Assembly: GCF_019219075.1 (NCBI RefSeq)
Contig: NZ_JAHUWJ010000009.1
Coordinates: forward strand, 186,001-250,000
Length of the DNA stretch: 64,000 bases
Source of the DNA: Chitinophaga sp. sic0106
Lineage (GTDB): Bacteria > Bacteroidota > Bacteroidia > Chitinophagales > Chitinophagaceae
Reading direction: 5' to 3'
Below the pieces are notes generated by a model. That model had not been told where the DNA came from. It worked only from the letters and a program-made list of their open reading frames with translations, and did no database searches. The position numbers and the translations under genes were made by a program. Shown here piece by piece: positions 43,473-51,864 of this stretch. Every line of letters begins with the position of its first letter. Position 1 is the stretch's first letter.

Positions 43473-45416
43473 ATGACCGGAGATTCCTATAGCATTAAAC
43501 AGTCCGTTATACCCTTTTCCCTTTTTACATCCGCAGATATTGCCCTGTTTCAGGCAGGCTCACACTACCGGCTATACGAAAAATTTGGCTCCAGATCTAC
43601 GCACTGCGATGGGATCGCAGGTACGTATTTCGCCGTATGGGCGCCGGATGCAGCATACGTTTCCGTTACCGGCGATTTTAATGAATGGGACCATTACAGT
43701 CATACCTTGTTACCCCGCTGGGACAGCTCAGGCATCTGGGAAGGATTTATCCCGGACGTAGCCGATGGTTGCCTCTACAAATATTTTATCCGCTCCAACA
43801 GCGGAGAAGAATTGTTTAAGGGAGATCCTTACGCCACCCATTGGGAAGTGCGCCCTAAAACAGCATCCATCGTTCATGCGCTCGACTACAAATGGAAAGA
43901 TAAAGCCTGGATGGAAAAACGCCACCAGCATAACTCACTGAAAAAACCTTTCAGCGTATATGAAGTACACTTAGGATCATGGCGCAAACCTGATCCTATG
44001 GCAGATGAGAAATTCTATTCTTACCCGGAAATCACCAAAATGCTGGTGCCATATGTACAGGAAATGGGCTTTACCCATGTGGAACTGATGCCCATCATGG
44101 AACATCCTTTCGATGGCTCCTGGGGTTACCAGCTCACCGGTTATTATGCCCCCACTTCCCGATACGGTACACCACAACAGTTCATGGAAATGGTAGATGC
44201 CTTTCATGAAGCCGGCATCGGTGTGATCCTCGACTGGGTGCCTTCCCATTTTCCATATGATGCGCACGGACTTTTCCGGTTTGATGGCTCTCATACTTAC
44301 GAATATGCGGATATGCGTAAGGGTTACCATCCCGACTGGAACAGCTATATATTTAATTATGGACGTAATGAAGTGCGTTCCTTCCTGCTCAGCAATGCCG
44401 TTTACTGGCTGGATAAATACCATGCAGATGGACTGAGGGTAGATGCGGTGGCTTCCATGATTCACCTCGACTACAGCAGGGAAAGAGGCGCATGGGACCC
44501 GAATGAATTTGGTGGAAATGAAAATCTGGAAGCGATCAGCTTCGTCAAAAAACTGAATGAAACCATCTATGCCCTGTATCCGGATGTTCAAACCATAGCG
44601 GAAGAATCCACTTCCTTCTATGGTGTTTCACGGCCTACCTTCCTTGGAGGGCTTGGCTTTGGGATGAAATGGATGATGGGCTGGATGAATGATACACTGG
44701 ATTATTTTAAGAAAGATCCCATACACCGGAAGTGGTTTCAGAATGACCTCACCTTTAGCGTGGTGTATGCTTTCAGCGAAAACTTCATGCTGCCCTTCAG
44801 TCACGATGAGGTGGTACATGGTAAGTCGCCCATGCTTTACAAAATGCCTGGGGACGACTGGCAGAAGTTTGCCAACCTCCGGCTGTTGTATGCTTATATG
44901 TTTACGCATCCCGGTACCAAATTGCTCTTTATGGGAGATGAGTTTGGTCAGACAACGGAATGGAACTATAAAACAGAGCTGGAGTGGCATCTCCTTAAAT
45001 ACAAACCGCATGAGAGCCTGAAAAAATATGTGAAGGCACTCAATACCCTGTACACTACCAGCACAGCCTTGTACGAGCAGCAGTTTGATGGGGCCGGCTT
45101 TGAATGGATCACAGTAAATGATTACGATAACTGTGTGCTGATCTATATGCGCAAAGGCGTTCATCCGGACGACCTGTTACTGGTGGCACTAAACATGACG
45201 CCTGTCCCAAGAGAAAATTATGTAGTAGGAGTACCTGTTCCCGGTAGATGGAAAGAGGTGCTGAACAGTGATGATGCACAGTTTTATGGTAGTGGCGTGG
45301 TAAATACCGGTATCCTGGAAGGACATCAGCAGACCTATAACGGGAAAGATTATACGATTACGCTACGGCTGCCGCCACTCGGTGCCAGCATCTTCCAATA
45401 TATCCCTGCGAAGTAA
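43473..45416 (+). CDS. glgB: 1,4-alpha-glucan branching enzyme
   Basis: From the ATG at 43473 it encodes 647 residues. The N-terminal carbohydrate-binding module 48 contains FAVWAPDAAYVSVTGDFNEW. The GH13 catalytic barrel shows the nucleophile region DGLRVDAVASM, the general acid in TIAEEST, and SHDEVVHGK. It creates alpha-1,6 branches in glycogen. No other glycogen gene is adjacent. A strong terminator follows. Confidence 0.96.
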   Translation: MTGDSYSIKQSVIPFSLFTSADIALFQAGSHYRLYEKFGSRSTHCDGIAGTYFAVWAPDAAYVSVTGDFNEWDHYSHTLLPRWDSSGIWEGFIPDVADGCLYKYFIRSNSGEELFKGDPYATHWEVRPKTASIVHALDYKWKDKAWMEKRHQHNSLKKPFSVYEVHLGSWRKPDPMADEKFYSYPEITKMLVPYVQEMGFTHVELMPIMEHPFDGSWGYQLTGYYAPTSRYGTPQQFMEMVDAFHEAGIGVILDWVPSHFPYDAHGLFRFDGSHTYEYADMRKGYHPDWNSYIFNYGRNEVRSFLLSNAVYWLDKYHADGLRVDAVASMIHLDYSRERGAWDPNEFGGNENLEAISFVKKLNETIYALYPDVQTIAEESTSFYGVSRPTFLGGLGFGMKWMMGWMNDTLDYFKKDPIHRKWFQNDLTFSVVYAFSENFMLPFSHDEVVHGKSPMLYKMPGDDWQKFANLRLLYAYMFTHPGTKLLFMGDEFGQTTEWNYKTELEWHLLKYKPHESLKKYVKALNTLYTTSTALYEQQFDGAGFEWITVNDYDNCVLIYMRKGVHPDDLLLVALNMTPVPRENYVVGVPVPGRWKEVLNSDDAQFYGSGVVNTGILEGHQQTYNGKDYTITLRLPPLGASIFQYIPAK

Positions 45417-45442
45417 GCTCAGGGGAATCAAAGATTTTATGG

Positions 45443-45468
45443 TCGGACTGTTCTGCGGAACAGTCCGA
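45443..45468 (+). terminator. Terminator of glgB
   Basis: TCGGACTGTTC (45443-45453) and GAACAGTCCGA (45458-45468) pair perfectly around TGCG, followed by a run of eight T. Confidence 0.9.
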
Positions 45469-45614
45469 TTTTTTTTAGGCCTGGGTTTTGCTGCAATAAG
45501 ACTAAACTTTTTAACGTTATTTTAGTCATATAACAGCTTCAACCAAAGAATCAGGAAAATTTTTCAACCAATCGATATACCATAATCATTTATTGAATTT
45601 AAAACCAGTTATTT

Positions 45615-46514
45615 ATGAAAAACTCTCTCCGTAATGCCGGATTGTTGTTGGCGGTAATTATTACAGGAGCGGCAGTCTTAATCAGTGCCTGCAACAAAGA
45701 TAATTCCGTTTCAGATGAGCCGATTCCGGCCAACAAGCAAAAAGTAAGTCTGTATCTTTCCGATGACCCCGGGTATTTCGACCAGGTGCTGCTCGATATC
45801 CGTAAGGTGGAGGTATTGGTGGATACCTGCGGCAAAATTGACAATGGTAACTGGAATGACAGGGACCGTTGCGGCTGGGATGATGTATTTGGCCGCCGCG
45901 ACGATAGCTGCCAGGTATGGGATTCCCTGGGCATCCAGGCCGGCATCTATGACCTGTTGACCCTTCGTAATGGTACCGACACGCTGCTGGCCGGCGGTAC
46001 AGTGAGTAAGGGTACTATTGAACGTATCCGCATCACCATTGGCTCCAATAACTCATTGGTAAAGAACGGCATAACTTACCCCGTGAAATCTCTGACCGGT
46101 CAAAGTAAGATTGTGGTACGCGTACGCCATACCGAGTGGGACCAGCTGAGTGCTGATAACCTTCGTCTCTGGCTTGACTTTGACGTACAACGTTCCATCA
46201 TCAAAACCAGGGACGGTAAATTCTACCTGAGTCCTTACATCAATGTGTTTACCATCCTGAAAATGGGTAGTCTGAGCGGCCGCATTACACCAGGCGAGGC
46301 CTATCCGGTGGTTTCCGTGTATAACAGCAGCAATGATACGCTGTACGCACTGCCATGGAGAGATGGTTTCTTTAAAGTACGTGGCCTGAAGCCAGGTACC
46401 TGGAATGTATTTATTAATCCGGATGCGGCTTATAAAGACACGACCATCACCAATGTTACCATTAGTGCAGGTAAGGATAACAGCCTGGGAACTATTAAGC
46501 TGACGAAGAAATAA
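45615..46514 (+). CDS. DUF4382 domain lipoprotein
   Basis: The protein has 299 residues. The lipoprotein signal ends in the lipobox ISAC (Cys at about 26). The DUF4382 domain begins with KVSLYLSDDPGYFDQVLLDI (about 44-63), and a C-terminal carboxypeptidase-regulatory-like sandwich starts near 218 (GSLSGRITPGEAYPVVSVY). It is probably an outer-membrane anchored protein of unknown function. It is followed by a terminator. Confidence 0.85.
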   Translation: MKNSLRNAGLLLAVIITGAAVLISACNKDNSVSDEPIPANKQKVSLYLSDDPGYFDQVLLDIRKVEVLVDTCGKIDNGNWNDRDRCGWDDVFGRRDDSCQVWDSLGIQAGIYDLLTLRNGTDTLLAGGTVSKGTIERIRITIGSNNSLVKNGITYPVKSLTGQSKIVVRVRHTEWDQLSADNLRLWLDFDVQRSIIKTRDGKFYLSPYINVFTILKMGSLSGRITPGEAYPVVSVYNSSNDTLYALPWRDGFFKVRGLKPGTWNVFINPDAAYKDTTITNVTISAGKDNSLGTIKLTKK

Positions 46515-46538
46515 CTGACAATATATTACGTTTTATTA

Positions 46539-46571
46539 GCGGGGATTGGAACCTTCGGTTCTGATCCCCGC
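46539..46571 (+). terminator. Terminator with TTC loop after the DUF4382 gene
   Basis: GCGGGGATTGGAACC (46539-46553) pairs fully with 46557-46571, including two G-T pairs, around TTC, followed by AGTTTTTTG. Its head, loop and tail match the terminator at 30591-30631. Confidence 0.85.
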
Positions 46572-46690
46572 AGTTTTTTGTTCCGGTCGTGAGCCGGAAA
46601 GCAATGTACCGCGCGCAGCGCAGCATATGAGAAAGCAAAACCAAAGGTGTTGCATCTGAATTTTAAATCATAACTTGTAAAAAAAATGTT

Positions 46691-47311
46691 ATGCGTCAAT
46701 TACTGTTACTATGCCTTTTAAATGCCTTTATGGTCACTGCTTTTGCGCAGGAGCGATTAGTGTATAAAGTGCCGAAACATAACCAGCGGGATGAAAAAGG
46801 AAGAAAGCAGGGGCTGTGGATGGAAGAAGTTGGAGAGTTGAGGGGAGAGCCGGGCTACACCTGGGAGGGGACTTATAAAAATGACCGGAAAGAGGGGATC
46901 TGGAAGAAGACCACCGCTTCCGGAAATATACTGGCGGAGGAGACTTTCAAAAACAACGTACTCAATGGTTACTGTAAATACTTTTATCCCGATGGGAAAA
47001 AGAGTGCCGAGGGGAGATATGTATCTACTGAAATTCCTGGCCAGAAGGATACCGTGATGGTGATCGACCTGGAAACCCAGTTGGAGAAGCCGATGGAGAT
47101 CATCCGGGAGGGAAACCCGGTACGCCATGGGGTGTGGAAATTGTATGATGAAGAATCCGGGCAGATGGTAAAAGAGTATTATCGTTTAGGCGAGGTCGTT
47201 ACGGCTGCAGAAATCGGTGATAATGACTCGATTCCGGTGAAAATGGCTCCCAAGCCGCAGCAGACGCAATTGCCCCATGAAGGTGTTAAAGGTGGCAAGA
47301 AGAAACAGTAA
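46691..47311 (+). CDS. Exported MORN-like repeat protein
   Basis: The protein has 206 residues with a signal peptide (1-19, TAFA). The mature part contains repeats of the MORN/YwqK kind: GRKQGLWMEEVG, WEGTYKNDRKEGIWKKT, ILAEETFKNNVLNGYCKYFYP, and GVWKLYDEESGQMVKEYY. These form beta-hairpin solenoids. The function is unknown; the 'antitoxin' label sometimes given to YwqK relatives is not supported here. The C terminus is Lys-rich. Confidence 0.75.
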   Translation: MRQLLLLCLLNAFMVTAFAQERLVYKVPKHNQRDEKGRKQGLWMEEVGELRGEPGYTWEGTYKNDRKEGIWKKTTASGNILAEETFKNNVLNGYCKYFYPDGKKSAEGRYVSTEIPGQKDTVMVIDLETQLEKPMEIIREGNPVRHGVWKLYDEESGQMVKEYYRLGEVVTAAEIGDNDSIPVKMAPKPQQTQLPHEGVKGGKKKQ

Positions 47312-47312
47312 T

Positions 47313-47347
47313 TGAAAAATGAACAGGCTGTTAGTGAAAAATGAACA
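47313..47347 (+). promoter_or_regulatory. Direct repeats with exact 22-bp period
   Basis: TGAAAAATGAACA occurs at 47313-47325 and at 47335-47347. A 22-bp period equals two helical turns, which is typical of tandem protein-binding sites. The second copy continues into AATGAACAAA/TTTGTCCATT, an inverted pair that covers the -33 TTTG (47354-47357) of the microprotein promoter. Confidence 0.45.
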
Positions 47348-47473
47348 AAAAGATTTGTCCATTTTAGCTTTTTTCTTTGTACTTTCATTTTAAGAAGGAT
47401 GTTTGATATATATACTCCCCCGAAATATCCCCCTCAGATATTTCATATTTTTAAATCCTATTAATTTGTTTGT

Positions 47474-47629
47474 ATGAAAAGCCTAAGTTTAAATCACATA
47501 GAACCAAGACAAGAAACGAATAACTATGAAATGACTACGGATAAGATAGAGATCTTATTTCGGGCTGTATTTGTGTTTCTGATATTTTGTGCCTTGATTT
47601 CTATTTGCTTTCTGTCGATATATTATTAA
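47474..47629 (+). CDS. C-terminally anchored membrane microprotein
   Basis: The gene encodes 51 residues: a polar, acidic N-terminal half (KSLSLNHIEPRQETNNYEMT) and one hydrophobic segment to the end (about 28-51, LFRAVFVFLIFCALISICFL). It has a leader hairpin (47422-47429/47437-47444), a promoter-like TTTG-N22-TACTTTCA before that, and a perfect terminator after it. This complete transcription unit argues for a real gene. It would be a tail-anchored inner-membrane protein of unknown function. Confidence 0.6.
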   Translation: MKSLSLNHIEPRQETNNYEMTTDKIEILFRAVFVFLIFCALISICFLSIYY

Positions 47630-47675
47630 TCAGTACTTATTCATTCCTATTAGTAATAGGCATATACAATTCATC

Positions 47676-47713
47676 AAATAGAAAAGCCTTCCGACCGGAA
47701 GGCTTTTCTATTT
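47676..47713. terminator. Perfect 18-bp terminator after the microprotein gene
   Basis: Arms 47676-47693 and 47696-47713 are exactly complementary (AAATAGAAAAGCCTTCCG and its complement) with a two-base centre. It has U-tracts in both directions. Confidence 0.85.
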
Positions 47714-47771
47714 GGACTACCCTCAAGGGGTGATGTTTTGTGAAATGAATGAAATGAATAAGTGATGGTCC

Positions 47772-47831
47772 TGTTCATTTTGTTCATTACTGCTGCATAT
47801 TTTGTTCTAATGTTTTGTCCTGTTAATTTTG
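47772..47831 (+). promoter_or_regulatory. Consensus promoter with two TGTTCAT sites
   Basis: TTTG (47801-47804), 19 bases, and TAATTTTG (47824-47831) form an exact consensus promoter reading right. Two TGTTCAT copies lie just upstream (47772-47778 and 47781-47787). No plus-strand gene follows; the GH31 gene is read in the opposite direction, so the product would be a small or antisense RNA. Confidence 0.5.
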
Positions 47832-47890
47832 CGCAACTAAAGTTGGCATAGGTTAGGACAAAGCACGTTAGATGTCTATCTGGTGTGCCC

Positions 47891-50284
47891 TTATTTTATC
47901 ACTATCTCCTCAAATCCTTTATCAGCAACCAGTTCAATGATATTATCCCCGACGGTGTAGCTACCGGCGTCCAGTGGTTTCCCATCTACCAGCACAGTAG
48001 CAGGTGTGAAAGGAATACCATACACTTTCACGCGGAAGCGGCTGTAAGTTGATGTATAGTTGACGTAGTATTGCTTTTTCAGCCAGAACTGTGTATCGTC
48101 TGAAGCCTGTTTAAAACGGATCACATTGAACTGGCCGTTTTTATAGCCATAGTGATCACCGGCATCTTCATACAAAACGCTTTTCACCACTGTATTGCCA
48201 TAGTAGGCTTCCAGGATCATTTCATCCACCTGCTTTTCGTTGGTATACTGCATTTCAGGATAAAATGGAATGACAGCACCTGCTTTTACAAACAGGGGCA
48301 TCGATTCCAGCGGTGTGGCCACGGTATGGTGCTGGCCGCCTGTCAGTTGTGTTTTATCCCAGTAGCTGTACCATTGTCCTTTAGGGAGATACAAATCTTT
48401 CTCCTGCATACCTGCTTCGTTTACAAAACTGATCAGCAGGGAATCGCCGAACATAAATTCGTGGGAGCAGTTGTAAGTATCTGCTTCATGCTGCGCCACA
48501 AAGGCCAGTGGCCGTATCATCGGTGTACCGTTTTGCGCATATTGCCAGAACGTGGTGTAGAAATAAGGAAGCAGTTGGTATCGGAGAGATATAAATTTCT
48601 TCACGATCGCCTCATATTTCTCTCCAAAACTCCATGGTTCCTGGTCGAACCCGGTTTCATTGCTGGCGCTGTGGGTACGCATGAGCGGATGGAAGGAGGC
48701 CAGCTGAATCCAGCGGGTATATAGCTCTCCGTCCGGTTCGCCGATAAAGCCGCCGATATCACTACCGCAGAACGACAGTCCGGATACAGCGAGGCGCTGG
48801 CATTGCACGGCCGCCAGCCACAGGTGTTCCCAGCTGGAAACGTTATCGCCCGTCCATACAGACGACCAGCGCTGTGCACCTGCGTACGCGGAGCGGGTAA
48901 TCACAAATGGCCGGTTAGGCATCTGGTATTTTTTCAATCCCGCTGATGTGGCTTTACTCATCAGGTGACCGTATACGTTATGTGCTTTACGGTGACTCAC
49001 TTCTTCGCCGTCATAATCATGTCGTACATCTTCAGGGAAGGTCCCCATTTCAAATACCGCGGGTTCGTTCATATCATTCCATACGCCACGCACGCCGGTT
49101 TCGGCCAGCACTTTAAAGAGTCCTGCCCACCAGTCGCGTACTTCCGGATTTGTAAAGTCGGGGAATACGCATTTGCCGGGCCATACATCCCCTTCCATCA
49201 GCGCGCCATCGGCGCGCTTACAGAAGTAATTATTTTTCAGTCCTTCCTGATAGATGCTGTATTCCGGATCCACTTTGATGCCCGGGTCGATGATCACTAC
49301 TACTTTAAAACCATCTTTGGCGAGGTCGCTGATCATTTTTACCGGATCAGGGAAGTACTCCTTGTTCCAGGTGAAGCAGCGGAAGCCATCCATATAGTCG
49401 ATGTCGAGATAGATGACATCGCATGGGATCTGGCGTTTGCGGAATTCCGCTGCGATATCCCGTACTTTCTTTTCGGGGTAGTAGCTCCAGCGGCATTGGT
49501 GGTAGCCGAGTGCCCACAGCGGGGGAAGCTCCGGGGTGCCGGTGATGCGGGTGTAGGTTTCTGCAACTTCCATCAGGTCAGGGCCATAAATGAAGTAATA
49601 GTTCATTTCACCTCCTCTGGCCCAGAAGCTGCATACATTATCTCTTTCTTTGCCGAAATCAAAAATGGTGCGGAAGGTATTATCGAAAAACAGGCCGTAA
49701 CCGATACCGTTGTGTAAACCATAATAGAATGGGATATTGCGGTAAAGGGGGTCGGTATCTTTCTGGTAACCATAGGCGTCGGTGCCATAGTTTTCCAGGC
49801 GCTTACCGCGCAGGTTAAGGTCGGTAGGTTTATCGCCGAGGCCGTAGAAAACTTCGTTTTCCTGGATCAGCTTACTGCAATAAACGATTTTTCCGCCTTT
49901 GAGCAGGTAGTGCTGCCAGTGGAAGCCCATTTCATCCTGATTGATGATTTTGCCTTCCAGATCGGTGATGGTGATGCGGAGGTTATCCCTGGCAATCAGC
50001 ACCTTTATGTAGTTTGTATAAATTTCGAAGTTGGCATCGAATTCCCGTATGCCGAAAGAGATCGGTGACTCTTCCAGCGTATCGCTGGTGGCGTAGGAGA
50101 AATCGCGCTGGAAAGTACCGTCGGAGGCATATCTGAACCGAATGATCTTATCGGAGATAACCCTCACTTCCAGGATGGTTTCGGTAGTATAAAAGTAGAA
50201 GATGTTACCTTCTTTTTTCCAGGACCGGACGGCATCCGGGTAATGTTTCGCTGAGTATTTGCTCGAGGAAGTTTCAACTTGCAT
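47891..50284 (-). CDS. Glycoside hydrolase family 31 alpha-glucosidase
   Basis: The protein has 797 residues. The N-terminal beta-sandwich is followed by the catalytic barrel. DVIYLDIDYMDGFRCFTWN contains the substrate-binding Asp, the nucleophile Asp is in VWNDMNEP (about residue 400), and SDIGGF is the region near the acid/base residue. A C-terminal sandwich carries GAVIPFYPEM. There is no signal peptide, so it is probably cytosolic. It releases alpha-glucose or alpha-xylose; the exact linkage is undetermined. Confidence 0.93.
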   Translation of the reverse strand: MQVETSSSKYSAKHYPDAVRSWKKEGNIFYFYTTETILEVRVISDKIIRFRYASDGTFQRDFSYATSDTLEESPISFGIREFDANFEIYTNYIKVLIARDNLRITITDLEGKIINQDEMGFHWQHYLLKGGKIVYCSKLIQENEVFYGLGDKPTDLNLRGKRLENYGTDAYGYQKDTDPLYRNIPFYYGLHNGIGYGLFFDNTFRTIFDFGKERDNVCSFWARGGEMNYYFIYGPDLMEVAETYTRITGTPELPPLWALGYHQCRWSYYPEKKVRDIAAEFRKRQIPCDVIYLDIDYMDGFRCFTWNKEYFPDPVKMISDLAKDGFKVVVIIDPGIKVDPEYSIYQEGLKNNYFCKRADGALMEGDVWPGKCVFPDFTNPEVRDWWAGLFKVLAETGVRGVWNDMNEPAVFEMGTFPEDVRHDYDGEEVSHRKAHNVYGHLMSKATSAGLKKYQMPNRPFVITRSAYAGAQRWSSVWTGDNVSSWEHLWLAAVQCQRLAVSGLSFCGSDIGGFIGEPDGELYTRWIQLASFHPLMRTHSASNETGFDQEPWSFGEKYEAIVKKFISLRYQLLPYFYTTFWQYAQNGTPMIRPLAFVAQHEADTYNCSHEFMFGDSLLISFVNEAGMQEKDLYLPKGQWYSYWDKTQLTGGQHHTVATPLESMPLFVKAGAVIPFYPEMQYTNEKQVDEMILEAYYGNTVVKSVLYEDAGDHYGYKNGQFNVIRFKQASDDTQFWLKKQYYVNYTSTYSRFRVKVYGIPFTPATVLVDGKPLDAGSYTVGDNIIELVADKGFEEIVIK

Positions 50285-50615
50285 AATTGCTTTTTCTATG
50301 TCAGGCTTATCCCGGCTTTAAGTTACAAAAAAAAGGAGGCCGATGTATATTTTCCCTGCCTGCCTGTAGGTTAGAAAAATACCCTTTCTGGTAGCGGACG
50401 GACTGTGTACCTCCGTACTTCGCGCGGTGGGCTGATGCCGGCGAAATAACGTTGAAGATGTTAATCTTTACGTTTACGATCTAAAATATCTGCTTTGCAA
50501 AAAAGAGCAAAAAAAGAGATAATATCTTATTAACTTCCATCCAATAAATGTACTTTTTGCTTTAACCTATTCCAGCGGTGCGCCTTTCCAGGAGCACCTT
50601 TTTGGTATAAGGCAG
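50285..50615. other. 331-base gap between GH31 and the YCF48-like gene
   Basis: No gene is supported. The only structure is a weak hairpin GGTGC/GCACC (50577-50598) followed on the plus strand by CTTTTTGG. The upstream region of GH31 should hold its promoter, but no good TAnnTTTG match is clear on the minus strand. Confidence 0.4.
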
Positions 50616-51737
50616 TTATTCTCCATTTACTACTGCAATTTCTTTGCCTGCAAGGTACACCCGTTTTCCATTCCGGGCTTTCATGATAGCATTGTAGCCG
50701 CCGCCGATTTTACGCCAGGTTTTACCGCCATCGTAGGAAACATGTGTGCCGCTGGTACCGGTGGCAAACAGCGTGGATTTGTTGACCCAGGTAACGGCCG
50801 ACTGATAACCCGACGGGGGGATAGCCGGTGCGTGCCACGATTTACCACCATCGCTGGTAATAAAGCAGTTGCGGTGCCGCAGGGTGTCATTTTTATAATC
50901 GCCTCCAACTATAATGCCGTTTTGCTGATCCAGAAATGCAACGGAAAAAGCACCGGTGCTGTTTTGCCCCTGGATTAACGGTAATGGATAAACGCTATAG
51001 TTATTATCCCGGATAACACGGTTGCGGGTACCCTTGTTGAAAAATATTCTGGATACGGTCCCTCCGGTAACAAACAGGGACTGCCCGTTTGGAAGGGCAA
51101 TCAGGCTGGAGTTGCTGGCAGCAAAAATAGCTTCGCCGGACTGAGCCGCCGGCCTGACCTCCATAGGGTCCAGCTCCCAGGAGGCGCCACCGTTGTGCGT
51201 TCTGAGCACCGTGAATTTTTCCTGTCCGTTCTTATCCTTCAATGGATCGCCTATGGCAATACCTTCTTTATCGCTTAAAAATACCAGGCCATCAAAAAAG
51301 ATATCCCTGTCATTATTAGTATATACGTTTTCCCAGGAGCGGCCACCGTTGGTGGTCATATACAGCAGGGCAGGACTGCCGATGCTCAGGACCACTGCCT
51401 TCAGGCTATCAAAGGCGTAGATGGAGCGGAAGTCAGCGCTATCGGCTACCTTGCTCCATTGCCAGGATTTACCGCCGTTGGTGGTGCGCCCTACCATTCC
51501 CTGCGTGCCGGATACCCACACAATGTCGTCGGTAACAGCCTGCAGGCCGCGCAGGCTTTTTACGGGCAAACTGGCCGAAAGGGTGCGTATAGGTGCGGGC
51601 AGCTGTGCCTTAGCTGCCGGTAACATCCACATAAACAGAAATAAAAACAGGCAGCTACAAATATTATGAGTTGCTGAAATAGGCCACTGTACAGTGTTAT
51701 AGTTATTCGAATGGTACCTGGTACTTGAAATAGGCAT
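50616..51737 (-). CDS. YCF48/BNR-repeat beta-propeller exported protein
   Basis: The protein has 373 residues. A long N-terminal region ends in a hydrophobic signal (about 29-44, LFLFLFMWMLPAAKAQ). The mature part has repeats of the type TTNGGKSWQW, TTNGGRSWENV, THNGGASWELD, SDGGKSWHAP and SYDGGKTWRKIGG, the Asp/Asn-box pattern of sialidase-like and YCF48 beta-propellers. It is often mislabelled an oxidoreductase. No catalytic residue is visible, and the function is unknown. It is divergent from the sensor kinase. Confidence 0.82.
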   Translation of the reverse strand: MPISSTRYHSNNYNTVQWPISATHNICSCLFLFLFMWMLPAAKAQLPAPIRTLSASLPVKSLRGLQAVTDDIVWVSGTQGMVGRTTNGGKSWQWSKVADSADFRSIYAFDSLKAVVLSIGSPALLYMTTNGGRSWENVYTNNDRDIFFDGLVFLSDKEGIAIGDPLKDKNGQEKFTVLRTHNGGASWELDPMEVRPAAQSGEAIFAASNSSLIALPNGQSLFVTGGTVSRIFFNKGTRNRVIRDNNYSVYPLPLIQGQNSTGAFSVAFLDQQNGIIVGGDYKNDTLRHRNCFITSDGGKSWHAPAIPPSGYQSAVTWVNKSTLFATGTSGTHVSYDGGKTWRKIGGGYNAIMKARNGKRVYLAGKEIAVVNGE

Positions 51738-51864
51738 AAGTTATAATATTTATTTCCAATCCGTTAGCGGCAAGAAAATTACAAAATTGCTATAAAGTGT
51801 GAAGCAGATTTATATATTTGCATAAAGCCTAAAGCTGCTCACTGTCATTAACACTAAGACCATC

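Noticed and set aside
46691..47311. Toxin-antitoxin system (YwqK antitoxin label)
   Set aside because: The protein has a signal peptide and MORN-like repeats, with no partner toxin gene beside it.
50616..51737. Oxidoreductase or sialidase
   Set aside because: Asp/Asn-box propeller repeats are present, but no cofactor motif and no sialidase catalytic residues are visible.
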